Positions 44,517-54,588 of a stretch of 64,000 bases of DNA are shown piece after piece. The number at the start of each line of letters is the position of its first letter. Position 1 is the first letter of the stretch. The notes beneath the pieces are model-generated. The model was given only the letters and a program-made list of their open reading frames with translations. It made no database searches and was not told the DNA's origin. Source of the stretch: CAWGYT01 sp963826795 (lineage in GTDB: Bacteria > Planctomycetota > Planctomycetia > Pirellulales > Pirellulaceae); the NCBI GenBank assembly GCA_963826795.1, contig CAWGYT010000024.1, positions 192,594 through 256,593 on the forward strand, written 5' to 3'. The position numbers and the translations under genes are program-made.

Positions 44517-46802
44517 GTGGTGCCGACCGTGCTGTGCGATGGTTCACCGATCGGCCTTGCCTGCACTTGGGCCGGGGCCGTGATCTGGCGTCCGATCCTT
44601 GCGCCGATGCAGATCGTATTCTTCACGGTGGTCTTGCTGGCCCTCTCGGTGTTCGCGTATTCCCGCACGTTTCAGGGACGCCCCTGGTGGAGCGGCCTGC
44701 TGCTGCTGATGCGCTTGGCCGCCGTACTCGGATTGGGAACGCTCTTGTTCGGCCCCAGTGATACGTCGCCCAGCGACACGTCGTCCCAGCGTTGCGAATT
44801 GGCGATCGTCCTGGATATCTCGGATTCGATGCTGACAGAAGATTGTCAGGGACAAAGCCGGCTGTCCGCCGCTCGGAAGACGTGGCTCAACCCCGACCAG
44901 TTGGCACGGTTCAATTCTCGCTGCGATCTGGAGCTGTACGCGTTTGCCGAGGATCTGCTGCCACTGGACTGGGACGATCTGCCACAGCCGCAAGAGGTGA
45001 CGAGCCAGCGAAACGTGACTTTGGCAACACAGAGTCTCTTGAAGGTGATTCGCGCACAGGGTCGTCGGCGCGATGCCGCGATCTTGGTGCTCAGCGACGG
45101 GCACGATACGGAGGATGCGCTGCCGGAACCCGCCTCGTCGCTCGCCCGCTCGCGCGGAATTCCACTCTATACCGTCGCATTCGGCGCCGAGACGCAGCAG
45201 CAGGATCTTGTGCTGATGACGGTTCCCATTCAAGACTATCTTTTGCCAAACGAGCCCGGCGCGATCCTGGTCAAGGCCTATCAATTCGGACTGCCCGACG
45301 CTCAGACGACTCTCCGTTTGAAACAAGGCGATCAAGAACAGCAAGTCCCGCTGGACTTCAAGGGACGCGCCGTCGTGGAATTGCAATTGGAGATCCGTCA
45401 GCCCGACGAAGGGCAATACGAATATCAAGTTTCATTGGACCCCGTGGTCGGGGAAGTAGAACAGCAAAACAATCGTCAGACGGTGTTTTGTGAAGTCCGC
45501 GAACGGGGAATTCGTGTGCTGGTCTTGGAGGGCCAACCTTACTGGGATACGAAGTTTCTGGCGCAGTCATTGCGTAAAGATGAGCGGATCGAGTTGACGC
45601 AAATTACGCAGGTGGCGCCGGAGAGCCAAGAGACGCTGGTCTCGCGCACCGAAGGCCGGGCCGTGCGTGTCCCGTCGACGCGCGAGCAATGGGCGGCCTA
45701 CGACGTGGTCATTCTCGGCCAGCAACTCGAAAACTTGCTCGACGAACCGTTGGCCGTTCAGCTGCGGGACTACGTGGTCGAGCAAGGCGGACATCTCGTC
45801 TTCGCCCGTGGCCGTTGCTACGATTCCCAGACAGCCGCGGGCCGGGCCGTCGCGCGGGCCTTGCGGAACGTCGAGCCGGTCGTGTGGGGTGACGAATCGG
45901 TGGCCAGGTCGCGGCTGGAACTGAGATCGGATTCGAGCGAGACGAGCTGGCTGGCACCGGGCAAACTGAGTTTCGATGCCGAACAGGTGTTTCGGGAGTT
46001 GCCGGGCATGCAGACCGTGCGACGCGTCGAACGACTTAAGCCCGCCACACGCGTGCTTGCGGACGCCTCGCCTAACGACGGAACCTCACAAAAACTGCCG
46101 GCTCTGGTCGTCATGCCCGCCGGCCGCGGTCAGATTGTCGGATTGCTCGGCAGCGATTCCTGGCGCTGGAGTCTCCGTCCACCGGCCGATCCCGCCCAAG
46201 CCAGCTTCTACGACACGTTCTGGTCCAACCTCGTCCGCTGGCTGGTGATGGGAGGAGATTTTCAGCCCGGTCAGCAGGTCGCACTCACGCTGAGCCGCCA
46301 ATCGCTCCGCCTGGGCGACGGTCTGGAGCTGGACGTGATCTTCAAGGACCCGGCCGCGGCGGAGCGACCGTGGCGGGTCGTCTGGACCACCGCCGCAGGC
46401 GAAGAACGAGAGCTGCGACCCAGTCGCTTGCCCGGGCAATCGCCCCGATTTCGGGCGAATATCTCGCCGGACCAAATCGGAGTCCACTCGGTTCGCCTGG
46501 CGACACCCGAGATGAAGCCAACCGAACAGGAACAGAAATTCAGCGTCTACGAAATGAACCTCGAGCGGCTCGAAACGTCAGCCCGCCCGGCCTTTCTCCG
46601 CAGCTTGGCGCAAGAGTCCGGCGGTCTGTTCCTCCCGCCAGACCGCCCTGACGAGCTGCTCAAGCGAATCGAGCGTCAGCAGACCGCCCGTTTGATCCCG
46701 CCCGAACCCCACTACATCTGGGATCGAACGCTGATCTTGGTTGTGCTGCTCAGCTGGATCGGCAGCGAGTGGCTGGTCCGTCGGTGGGCGGGATTGTGGT
46801 GA
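44517..46802 (+). CDS. Large membrane vWA protein of the MoxR cluster
   Basis: 761 residues from a GTG adjacent to the previous stop; an ATG at 44607 would give 731 and may be the true start. Two N-terminal helices (IVFFTVVLLALSVFAYS and GLLLLMRLAAVLGLGTLLFG) precede a vWA domain with VLDISDSM and ILVLSDGHDTED. A long periplasmic beta-rich region with an amidotransferase-like fold (RVLVLEGQPYWDTKFLAQSL) follows, then a C-terminal helix (LILVVLLSWIGSEWLVRRW). It resembles the upstream BatA-like gene in layout, so the two are probably distant paralogues that act together. Confidence 0.83.
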   Translation: MVPTVLCDGSPIGLACTWAGAVIWRPILAPMQIVFFTVVLLALSVFAYSRTFQGRPWWSGLLLLMRLAAVLGLGTLLFGPSDTSPSDTSSQRCELAIVLDISDSMLTEDCQGQSRLSAARKTWLNPDQLARFNSRCDLELYAFAEDLLPLDWDDLPQPQEVTSQRNVTLATQSLLKVIRAQGRRRDAAILVLSDGHDTEDALPEPASSLARSRGIPLYTVAFGAETQQQDLVLMTVPIQDYLLPNEPGAILVKAYQFGLPDAQTTLRLKQGDQEQQVPLDFKGRAVVELQLEIRQPDEGQYEYQVSLDPVVGEVEQQNNRQTVFCEVRERGIRVLVLEGQPYWDTKFLAQSLRKDERIELTQITQVAPESQETLVSRTEGRAVRVPSTREQWAAYDVVILGQQLENLLDEPLAVQLRDYVVEQGGHLVFARGRCYDSQTAAGRAVARALRNVEPVVWGDESVARSRLELRSDSSETSWLAPGKLSFDAEQVFRELPGMQTVRRVERLKPATRVLADASPNDGTSQKLPALVVMPAGRGQIVGLLGSDSWRWSLRPPADPAQASFYDTFWSNLVRWLVMGGDFQPGQQVALTLSRQSLRLGDGLELDVIFKDPAAAERPWRVVWTTAAGEERELRPSRLPGQSPRFRANISPDQIGVHSVRLATPEMKPTEQEQKFSVYEMNLERLETSARPAFLRSLAQESGGLFLPPDRPDELLKRIERQQTARLIPPEPHYIWDRTLILVVLLSWIGSEWLVRRWAGLW

Positions 46803-46986
46803 GCGGCCAGGACGGCTCGTGGGCACGCGCGATTCAGCGAGCGTCGAAGGGCAGGGGGCCGTGGAGCCCACGAAACGGAAGCCTGCCCTGTCGACTTGGG
46901 AGTTATCTTGTAGACTGAGGGGACGGGGCCATCGGCTGGGTTGAGCTCCGGCGTCGTCGTGTTCGGGGGAGCAGGGGAAAAACGGC

Positions 46987-49869
46987 GTGAGCTATCCGAA
47001 TCTCAACCTGTTGCTTCAGGCGGCCAACCGCCGAGGTCTATTTCTGGGGCTCGCTCGCACTCTCTGCGGATGGTTCGGCGTCCTGCTGCTGGCGATCGTG
47101 GGTGCGGTCGTTTTGGATGCCATTTTTGCCTTGCCTGCCCCGCTGCTGTTCGGACTTGACGGGTTGCTGGTGATGGTCCTGATCGGCGGCTTTCGGCAAT
47201 TGGTACGCGTCGCACGACGCGGTCGGTTTGACCCGCGTCGCCTGGCGCGATTCCTCGAAACCGAATTGGGCATGACCGACAATGCGTTGATCAATGCCTT
47301 GGAATTCCGCCGCCAAGCCAGCCCGAACGTGAGTCGGCGGTTGGTCGAGGAGACGATTCAGCGGGGCGAGGAGGCGGCACGGCAGGTCGATGTGGTGGAC
47401 GCGATCGAAAGCGGCCCTGCCCGACGCGCGGGATTCTGTCTCGGCTGCCTCCTGGCTGTCATTGCCTTGACCTATTGGCTGATTCCCGGTGTCTTTGCCC
47501 GTGGCTTGCCTCGTCTGTTCGATCCGACGGGCGATCATCCGCCATTTACATTGGTCAAATTCGACATCCAGGTCGAGCCCGAACCGCTGTACTACGGCTC
47601 GTCCGCGGCGGTGACGGTTCGGCTGGGTGGACCCGATCCGCCGGACCGTGCCGATCTGGTCATGCGGGACGGCGAACAAACGCAGCGGCTGCCCATGATC
47701 AGCGGTGAAGGCGGGTTCCAGCTGGAACTGCAACAAGTGACGGCCAGTCGTGATTTTTACATCGACACGCCGGGCGGTCGAAGCGATTGGTATCGCTTGG
47801 CGGTTCGCGAGGTCCCGTTGTTCGAAGAGGTCTGGGTCGAGTATCAGTATCCGCCGCACACCGATTGGGCACCGCGTCGCCACCGATTGCAGGGGCACGA
47901 TATCGAAGCCCTGGTCGGCACGCAGGTCGTCCTCGAGGCCCGCAGCAACCTGCCTCTGTCGCACGGCGAGATTGAAATATTCGGCGAGGAGCCGTCTCAG
48001 GAAGCTCGGTCATTGGTCCGACTGACGCCGGATGCCTCGGACCCACGACAGGTGCGCGGCGCGTTTCGATTGGAGTCATCCGGGAGAATCATGATGCGCT
48101 TGGTGGGCTACAACAAGGCCCCAGGCGCCGAGGTTCGCGAGGCGGCGTTGATCGCGGTCCCCGACGAGCCGCCGCGCGTCGCCGTGGCGGACCCGGAGCC
48201 TCTGGTTCTGGCTGTTGAGGATTGGAAGATACCGGTTTCCATCGAGGCGGCCGACGACGTGCAGGTTCGCGACATGGAATTGAATCTGGCTCACAATGGC
48301 CAACAAAAACCCCCGGTTCCGCTCGACAACCGATCCGCCGATCGACGGCATGGCCGCGGCGAGTTCGAGCTGGACTTGGCCGAATTCGGCGCGCGAGCCG
48401 GCGACGAGATTCGCCTGTTCGCCTCCGCACGGGACAATCATCCGGATGGTGGCCAATCGGCCGACAGCGGGACCCATGTGATCCAGGTAATTTCTCAAGC
48501 CGAATATCTGGACTACCTGCGGTCGATGTACCAAATGGAGCAGCTCCAAGAGGAAATCGCGGCGCTCAATGAACAACTGCAAGACCTGGGTGCCGAACGC
48601 GCGCAAACGCTGGACGAGTTGGAGTCGTTGACCGAATCGCTGCAGCCAGATGAAGCCCTCACGGACGATCAGCGTGACCAGTTGCAGCGTCTCGAGCAGC
48701 AATTGGATCAGTTTGCCGAGCAGACCGAGCGCTTGACGCAACAGGTTCAGCAGCGGCTTGAGCATCCGCAAATGTATGATGCCGAACAGCCGTATCGCGA
48801 GCAGTTGCAGGCGTTGGCCGAGCAGCTGCAGCAACAACCCTCGGCGGCATCGGAAATGCAGCAAGCACTCGAGTCGCTGGCCGAGTCGGAAATGCCTCAG
48901 GCCGAACAGCTCCAGCGAGCTCGGCAGGCGCTCGAACAGATGCAGCAGCAGTCGGCGCCGTTCGACGACCCGACGCGGCAAGGACTTGAGCAGACCCGCG
49001 AGTTGGCTCAGCAGCTGCAGCAGGCGCAGCGAATGATGTCCGAGGCAAGTCGCTTGCAGGAGGTCATGCAGCAGCAGCGGGAGCTGGCCGATCGACTCCA
49101 GGCGTTGCCCGAAATGCCTCAACCCACACCCGCACAGCAGCGTCGCGCGGATCGCCTGGCGCGGGAACAGGAGCTGCTCGAGCAAGAGCTTCAGGACGCG
49201 CAAACGGCACTTCGCGAGGCGGCGCAGCAGTCGCAGCAGGATCTGCCGCGGACCGCCGCGGACGCGGAGCGACTCTGCCAGGCAATTTCCTCTCAGGGAA
49301 TTCCGCAAGATCAGCAGCAGGCGTCCCAGTCGGCTCGGCAAGGGATGCCACGCCAGGCGGAGCAAGCGGCCGAACGCGCCGCCGAGAAACTTGAATCGCT
49401 CGCCAGTCAGTGCCCCAATCCCCAGGGCGCGTCGGGTGAACTGGATGGCGGGCTGGGCCTGTCCCGCGAAAGCCTGCAGCAGACATTGCAACAATTGGCC
49501 CAAGGGGAAGGGCTCGCGCGCCTGGGAGCTCAATCGGGTCGGGGCGCGCCGCCGTCGGCCAGTTCCCCTGGTCCGCCGGGTACCGAGCGAAGCCGGGCGT
49601 CGGGCGGGAAATCGCAGTTCGGTCTGCGTGGTCCACAGCCTCCCCAAGAGGCCTTTCAGGGACGACGCCGAGGCCAAGGTCGCGATGAACGAGGCGGCCC
49701 CGGCGACCCCGCCTGGGCCGACGATGAACTGGCCGAGGCGGAACGGATTGAATCGCAATCGCGCCAGTCGACCGCGAATGCCGCCGGCAACCTGCGCGGC
49801 GTACCCGTCGGTTATCGCGACCAAGCGGAGGCCTACTTTCGCCGCCTCGCAGAGGAGGATCAGCCGTGA
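46987..49869 (+). CDS. DUF4175-type membrane protein with long Gln-rich coiled coil
   Basis: 960 residues. Helices near the N-terminus (VLLLAIVGAVVLDAIFALPA and FCLGCLLAVIALTYWLIPGV) are followed by a periplasmic beta-sandwich region up to about residue 510. Residues 520-870 are an extended coiled coil very rich in Gln, Glu, Leu and Ala (QEEIAALNEQLQDLGAERAQ and similar). The C-terminus is Gly/Ser/Pro-rich and disordered. The arrangement fits DUF4175 proteins found with MoxR clusters. A GGGGGAGCAGGGG stretch precedes the GTG start. The stop overlaps the next start by four bases. Confidence 0.82.
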   Translation: MSYPNLNLLLQAANRRGLFLGLARTLCGWFGVLLLAIVGAVVLDAIFALPAPLLFGLDGLLVMVLIGGFRQLVRVARRGRFDPRRLARFLETELGMTDNALINALEFRRQASPNVSRRLVEETIQRGEEAARQVDVVDAIESGPARRAGFCLGCLLAVIALTYWLIPGVFARGLPRLFDPTGDHPPFTLVKFDIQVEPEPLYYGSSAAVTVRLGGPDPPDRADLVMRDGEQTQRLPMISGEGGFQLELQQVTASRDFYIDTPGGRSDWYRLAVREVPLFEEVWVEYQYPPHTDWAPRRHRLQGHDIEALVGTQVVLEARSNLPLSHGEIEIFGEEPSQEARSLVRLTPDASDPRQVRGAFRLESSGRIMMRLVGYNKAPGAEVREAALIAVPDEPPRVAVADPEPLVLAVEDWKIPVSIEAADDVQVRDMELNLAHNGQQKPPVPLDNRSADRRHGRGEFELDLAEFGARAGDEIRLFASARDNHPDGGQSADSGTHVIQVISQAEYLDYLRSMYQMEQLQEEIAALNEQLQDLGAERAQTLDELESLTESLQPDEALTDDQRDQLQRLEQQLDQFAEQTERLTQQVQQRLEHPQMYDAEQPYREQLQALAEQLQQQPSAASEMQQALESLAESEMPQAEQLQRARQALEQMQQQSAPFDDPTRQGLEQTRELAQQLQQAQRMMSEASRLQEVMQQQRELADRLQALPEMPQPTPAQQRRADRLAREQELLEQELQDAQTALREAAQQSQQDLPRTAADAERLCQAISSQGIPQDQQQASQSARQGMPRQAEQAAERAAEKLESLASQCPNPQGASGELDGGLGLSRESLQQTLQQLAQGEGLARLGAQSGRGAPPSASSPGPPGTERSRASGGKSQFGLRGPQPPQEAFQGRRRGQGRDERGGPGDPAWADDELAEAERIESQSRQSTANAAGNLRGVPVGYRDQAEAYFRRLAEEDQP

Positions 49870-50600
49870 TTAAACTGAATCGCGACCCGAACCATCGGAG
49901 AGCCTGGTGCATGTCCTCGCATTTGAGGCACCGCTTGGCCGCCATGTCGATCGTCGTCCTGCTGGCCCTGGCAGGCGCCGCCACCGTCGCTCAGCCTCCA
50001 ACCGATCTGCCGGGCGAGACGGTCCAGTGTGCGAATTTGATTTACGGGAGCGGCAAGACGAGCGTCTGCTTTAGCGCGGAATTTCTCCGGCAGCTGAGCC
50101 GTGAAAGCAATATCAAGGCCGATTCCGAACTGCACGCGATTCGGTTGGAAGCGAGTGAGCTGTACGAGTTTCCTTTTGCCGTCATGACGGGAGAAGGCGG
50201 TTTCCAACTGACGTCCGCTCAGCGCGATGCGATGCGCAGCTACCTGACCAGCGGTGGCTTCATTATCGCCTCGGCCGGTTGCAGCAATCCCAGTTGGGCG
50301 CAATCGTTCCGGCGGGAGATTGCGGCCGTATTTCCCGAGCTCTCGCTGTCGCGGTTGGATCCGTCCCACCCGATCTTTCATTGCCTGTACGAGATCCCGC
50401 GACTGGATCTGGGAAAAAGCTCCGGACAGGCGCATCTGGAGGGCCTGGAGATCGACGGAAAAATCGTGTTGGTGTTCTCCAGCGACGGTTTGAACGACAG
50501 CGGCAAGGTCAGCGACGACTGCTGTTGCTGTGGGGGCAACGAGGTCAAGAATGCCCGCCTCGTCAACTGCAATCTGCTCGCCTACACGTTGACTCACTGA
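49866..50600 (+). CDS. DUF4159 exported protein
   Basis: 244 residues. A signal peptide (AAMSIVVLLALAGAATVAQP) is followed by a DUF4159 domain with an amidotransferase-like fold (LIYGSGKTSVCFSAEF, SYLTSGGFIIASAGCSNPSW, LDPSHPIFHCLYEI). A CCCCGG motif near the C-terminus (SDDCCCCGGNEVKNA) is unusual and could bind metal. It is the last gene of the MoxR cluster; its GTG start overlaps the DUF4175 stop. An internal Met at about residue 27 could be the real start of the signal peptide. Confidence 0.82.
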   Translation: MIKLNRDPNHRRAWCMSSHLRHRLAAMSIVVLLALAGAATVAQPPTDLPGETVQCANLIYGSGKTSVCFSAEFLRQLSRESNIKADSELHAIRLEASELYEFPFAVMTGEGGFQLTSAQRDAMRSYLTSGGFIIASAGCSNPSWAQSFRREIAAVFPELSLSRLDPSHPIFHCLYEIPRLDLGKSSGQAHLEGLEIDGKIVLVFSSDGLNDSGKVSDDCCCCGGNEVKNARLVNCNLLAYTLTH

Positions 50601-50669
50601 GCAAATCGGTTCCGTTGGGAATCGGCCCGACGTGGCCGGTCCCCGGTCCGCTGAAGCGAGAGCCTTTCA

Positions 50670-51308
50670 ATGCACGATCTACGCAAACAGTACACGATGA
50701 GCGGCCTCTCGGAGCAGGACCTGCTGCCGGATCCTCTCTCCCAATTGAAACTCTGGTTCGACAAGGCACTGGAGACGAACCCGGTGGATTGGCTGGAGCC
50801 GAACGCCGTCACACTGGCGACCGCTTCCCGCGGTGGCGACGTCACCGCTCGGATCGTGCTGCTGAAGGGGATCGATCAGCGAGGTCTGTTTTTTTACACC
50901 AATTTCGATTCCGCCAAAGGACAACAGTTGGCCGAAAACCCGCGGGCTGCGGTGGTGGCCTACTGGCCTCACTTGGAGCGACAAGTGCGGATTGAGGGGT
51001 CGACGCAGCGGGTGTCACGCGAGTTGTCCGAGGAGTATTTTCATTCGCGCCCGCGAGGCAGTCAGATTGGGGCCGCTATCTCGCAGCAGTCGCAGGTGAT
51101 GGGCAGCCGCGAAGAGCTGGAGCGACGCGCGGCCGAACTTGAGGCCCAACTGCAAGTCCGGCCGGTGCCGCTGCCGGACAATTGGGGCGGTTATCGCCTC
51201 GAGCCGACCTGCTTTGAATTCTGGCAAGGCCGAACGAACCGGCTGCACGATCGGATTCGTTATCGTCGCAACGGCGACGAATGGGTGCGCGAGCGACTTG
51301 CTCCGTGA
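50670..51308 (+). CDS. pdxH: Pyridoxamine 5'-phosphate oxidase
   Basis: FMN-dependent cytosolic enzyme converting pyridoxine or pyridoxamine 5'-phosphate to pyridoxal phosphate. The 212-residue protein contains ARIVLLKGIDQRGLFFYTNF, the RQVRIEG core, YFHSRPRGSQIGAAIS-like FMN/PLP-binding block, and the C-terminal EFWQGRTNRLHDRIRY signature. The length is typical. It follows the DUF4159 gene by 69 bases but is functionally unrelated to it. Confidence 0.95.
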   Translation: MHDLRKQYTMSGLSEQDLLPDPLSQLKLWFDKALETNPVDWLEPNAVTLATASRGGDVTARIVLLKGIDQRGLFFYTNFDSAKGQQLAENPRAAVVAYWPHLERQVRIEGSTQRVSRELSEEYFHSRPRGSQIGAAISQQSQVMGSREELERRAAELEAQLQVRPVPLPDNWGGYRLEPTCFEFWQGRTNRLHDRIRYRRNGDEWVRERLAP

Positions 51309-51323
51309 GTTCGTCGTGGCGAA

Positions 51324-51366
51324 TTTTCCCAACGCACCCCAATATTAAGCTGTGACAAAGCACTAG
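51324..51366 (+). repeat. Dispersed repeat, AAGCTGT...GCACTAG type, copy 1
   Basis: About 80 percent identical to 58677-58720. Both run from TTTTCCCA through AAGCTGT to GCACTAG and both lie behind a stop codon. The copy overlaps the stop of the following minus-strand gene. Confidence 0.65.
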
Positions 51367-51980
51367 GCTTCGTCCGGTCGGTCCACCACGCGTGTCTGTC
51401 CGCGGTCGTAAGACTCGTTAAAGCGATCACCCGCGTGAGGGCCGCGCTGACTGACCCGCTGCCGCTCGGCGCCCTCCGGTGTCAGCTGCAGGCCGACGAA
51501 CCAATGCGTATTGGGCTGATCGGGATCGTCGATCGAACGATCGCGAAATCTCCAACTCAACTGATTCGCCGGCTTGCGCTGTGTGCGATCTGCAATCAGC
51601 ACGTAGTGCGGTGAATGGAATCGAGACGGCTCGTCGCGGATGTACAGGTGCGAGGGACAGGTCAAGACAACGGGTCGGTCGCCGGTCAGCATCTCGCCAC
51701 TCATCTTTAGCTGGTGGTTCCCGGCCAGACTGTTCAATCGGGGCAGAAGCTCGACGGGCCACGCGACACTGGGCAGCTTCCGCTGACTCATCACATAGTC
51801 CTCGCAGGCGGAGTCCAACCGTCTGAGGTTCAGGCGGCATACGTTCGACCGGGCCGTCTCACGCGATGATGCCAGTGCCGGCAGCAAGAGGCTGAGACCA
51901 CCCCCGGCGATGACCAGCAGAAAAATAATCTCCAAGAAGGAAACTTTTGAAGCGGGTCGGCTGGCCGTGTCGCTCGACAT
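51363..51980 (-). CDS. Type IV pilin-like/DUF1559-like exported protein
   Basis: 205 residues. The N-terminus KVSFLEIIFLLVIAGGGLSL, followed by LLPALASSRETARSNVCRLN, matches the layout of planctomycete pseudopilin-like DUF1559 proteins (hydrophobic helix, then LLPA...AREAARR...C). The usual FTLIELLVVIA is degenerate, though Glu17 at the +5-like position is kept. The C-terminal part includes VLTCPSHLYIRDEPSRFHSP. It is probably a major- or minor-pseudopilin-like surface protein; the H-X-G-DUF core is not clear. It stands alone. Confidence 0.65.
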   Translation of the reverse strand: MSSDTASRPASKVSFLEIIFLLVIAGGGLSLLLPALASSRETARSNVCRLNLRRLDSACEDYVMSQRKLPSVAWPVELLPRLNSLAGNHQLKMSGEMLTGDRPVVLTCPSHLYIRDEPSRFHSPHYVLIADRTQRKPANQLSWRFRDRSIDDPDQPNTHWFVGLQLTPEGAERQRVSQRGPHAGDRFNESYDRGQTRVVDRPDEA

Positions 51981-52210
51981 CGTGAGATCGTCCGGGTTGA
52001 GCTAGGGCTGGGAAGGCTAAAGTACCGGGGTTCGATTGCGTGGCGGAGCCGTCCTCGCCGCGATCCTTCATCATAATCAAACCCGAGTCGAAGTGTACGA
52101 TCGGGTTGCTGGCGATGTGGGTTGTCACCTCTCCCGAGGCCGAGAGAGGTCGCTCGGGTCTCGCGGGCGGGATCCGGGCGGGTGAGGGCTGAGCGTCTGG
52201 CAGGCCGTGG

Positions 52211-52258
52211 CCCCCTCATCCGGCCTTCGGCCACCTTCTCCCGCGTTGGGGAGAAGGG
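52211..52258 (-). repeat. Dispersed palindromic repeat, copy D
   Basis: Reversed copy, identical to the one at 38691-38738 over its core. Confidence 0.85.
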
Positions 52259-52290
52259 ACGGGGTGCGGTGATGCTCTCGCGCGTTGGGA

Positions 52291-52413
52291 GAAGCAACCG
52301 AAGCAACCGAAGCAACTGAAGCAACTGAAGGAACTGAAGGAACTGAAGGAACTGAAGGAACCGAAGCAACCGAAGCAACCGAAGGAACCGAAGGAACCGA
52401 AGGAACTGAAACG
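52291..52413 (+). repeat. 9-base tandem repeat, about 13 copies
   Basis: Units alternate between GAAGCAACC/GAAGCAACT and GAAGGAACT/GAAGGAACC. A frame through it would encode Thr-Glu-Ala/Gly repeats, but there is no start with a ribosome site, and a complementary frame encodes Ser-Val-Pro/Ala repeats equally well. Confidence 0.85.
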
Positions 52414-52868
52414 ACAGAACGAACGTGGCGCGGGGAGTTGGGGTTGTCACCTCTCCCGCGCATTTGTGCCGATCATCCCGATCGTCGGGGCAGGGATGAT
52501 TCGAGTCGGCGCGCTCGCGCGATCCATCTAAATCGGGCCGGAAGGCATCACCGCGTGCGACGGCGTTTCTTCGACTTCTGCGATTCGCGCGACAATGCAA
52601 TGAAGGTTTCTCGCGCCGCCGCGGTTTGGCACGGCAGTTGCCAAAGGAGTAGCTTTCGTTCACGCCAAGCGGTGTGGCGAAGTCGCGAAAGGAGCTTAAC
52701 TCGTTACAGCAGAAGGGACATACGGCAGAGATCAAAAGTCAGTGATCTGTTGTAAGTTTTGCTGAAGGAGTGGAGAACCTTACATCACGCGGCTTGACTC
52801 GCGAATCACTGGGAGTGGCTTGCGGGGAACTTGGAAGGATGTTCAATACGGGAAGGGAGAACCTCGGC

Positions 52869-54115
52869 ATGGATGGCTCGCTCTTGGTGGCCGCGGGAAC
52901 GGCACTGATCAGCTCCATGGGGATCTTGGAAGCTTGGTGGCATCGTCGTGCGTTGCATTCAATTCCAATTCGGATCCACGTCAATGGGACTCGCGGCAAG
53001 TCGGGCGTCACGCGGCTGATTGCCGCGGGGCTTCGAGCCGGTGGGCTCCGTACCTGTGCCAAGACGACCGGCACATTGCCCCGCATGATCGCTCCGGACG
53101 GGCGAGAATATCCCGTTTTCCGTCCGGCTCGTGCAAATGTGATTGAACAGATTCGCGTGGTTCGAGCGGCGGCACGCGAGCAGGTGGATGCTTTGGTGAT
53201 TGAGTGCATGGCGCTGCAGCCGGCCCTCCAGTCACTTTGTGAATTGAAGCTGGTTCAGGCGACGCACGGCGTGATTACAAATGCCCGGGCGGATCACCTC
53301 GATGTGATGGGGCCGGACGTGGAGGATGTCGCGCGGGCCTTGGCCGGAACCGTCCCGGTCCGCGGCAAGTTGTTTACTGCCGAACAGAAGCACCTGGGGC
53401 CGCTGCGGACGGCCGCCCGGGACCGCGAGTGTCAGGTCATTTGCATCGATGACGACGACGTGGCTTCCGTTTCATGGGACGAGCTGGAACGTTTTCCCTA
53501 CGTGGAACATCCGGACAATGTGGCACTCGCCCTGCGAGTTTGTGGTGATCTGGGGATTGATCGCGAAACGGCGCTTCGCGGGATGTGGGAAGCTCAACCG
53601 GATCCGGGCGTGATGACCGTGTACCAGACCGAATCGGAACGGGGGCCGTGGTGTTCATCAACGGGTTTGCCGCCAATGATCCGGAATCGACGGGCAAGAT
53701 CTGGGAGATGGTTTTGGGACGCTATGGCCAAGAGCGTCGTCGGATCGCGGTGATCAACTGCCGCGCGGATCGCGCCGATCGCTCGCGGCAACTGGCCGAG
53801 GCCGCCCAGACGTGGACTCCGGCGGATCACTACGTCGTGGTGGGGACGGGCACGCAGGTCTTCGCTCAACGAGCGCATACGCTGGGAATGAGTGAGAATC
53901 GCTACACGTGCATCGAGCGTGTCCCGACGGGGCGGCTGATTCGACAATTGGAACAGATCGCGGGCGAGTCGGCGTTGGTCATGGGAATGGGCAACATTGC
54001 GGGGCCCGGCCTGAAGTTGGTGCAGCATTACCGTCAGCAGCACCAGGCGGCGGAAACTCGACGAAAGGTTCACGGAGCCGAGGTTGCTCCGGTTTTGCTA
54101 AGAAAGGCTGCATAA
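52869..54115 (+). CDS. pgsB: Poly-gamma-glutamate synthase PgsB/CapB, one apparent frameshift
   Basis: Mur-ligase-like ATP-dependent enzyme polymerising glutamate at the membrane. An N-terminal helix (LLVAAGTALISSMGILEAW) precedes the P-loop VNGTRGKSGVTRLIAAG, then TGTLPRMI, VIECMALQP and ITNARADHLDVMGP. The frame breaks near 53640: the first frame ends in CSSTG, while the next continues TGAVVFINGFAANDPEST. One missing base, probably in GGG, restores about 415 residues; the family is near 390-400. ATG at 52869 has AAGGGAG about 11 bases upstream. pgsC starts directly after the stop. Confidence 0.9.
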
Positions 54116-54588
54116 ATGGATACGCTGACGGTTTCGATTGCGATCGGGCTGATCGTCAGCCTGCTGTTTACGGAGTACTTTGGACTTTCTTCCGGCGGGA
54201 TGATCGTGCCGGGTTACTTGGCCTTGCACCTGGATCGACCGGCCAGCGTGGCGATCACGCTGCTGACCGCCGCGGCCACCTTCGGAGCCGTCCGCTTGTT
54301 GCGCGCTATGCGATCGTCTACGGCCGACGTCGGATCGTGTTGATGGTCCTATTCGGCTTCTTGATTGGTTCGCTGTTTCGTGCCATTCCGCTCTTGGCTG
54401 GCGGGGCGGCGGGTTCAGTCGCGTTGGTTCCGACGGATTGCTTTTGTGTGATCGGCTACATCATTCCGGGTTTGATTGCCCTCTGGATGGACCGACAAGG
54501 CTGGGTGGAGACCGTGTCGCCGCTGCTGACGTCGTCGGTCGCGGTGCGCTTAATCTTGGTGCTTGTGGGAGTGGAGGTGGTGGGATGA
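54116..54588 (+). CDS. pgsC: Poly-gamma-glutamate synthase subunit PgsC/CapC, one apparent frameshift
   Basis: Small inner-membrane partner of PgsB. The N-terminus (SIAIGLIVSLLFTEYFGLSS, then GGMIVPGYLALHLDRP) is diagnostic. The frame breaks near 54298 (FGAVR then LLRAM against LVARYAIVYGRRRIVLMVL). One missing base restores a protein of about 157 residues with four to five helices, the usual size. It overlaps the pgsW start by four bases. pgsBC together form the catalytic complex; no pgsA/capA gene is in the window. Confidence 0.88.

Larger units (their letters stand above)
51981..52868. other. Repeat-filled intergenic region without a supported gene
   Basis: An 888-base gap. It holds an ACCTCTCCC...GAGAGGT hairpin (52128-52155), a dispersed palindromic repeat (52211-52258), a 9-base tandem array (52291-52413) and a half copy of the hairpin at about 52447. 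The remaining sequence from 52460 to 52868 has no ORF with family character. Confidence 0.7.

Noticed and set aside
48076..49824. A long open frame opposite the DUF4175 gene, rich in Leu and Gln
   Set aside because: It mirrors the Gln-rich coiled coil of the plus strand (CAG/CTG codons read in reverse) and has no ribosome site or family match.
52285..52755. A possible Thr-Glu-Ala/Gly repeat protein
   Set aside because: It translates a 9-base tandem array, with no ribosome site, and its complement reads as another simple repeat; an intergenic microsatellite is more likely.
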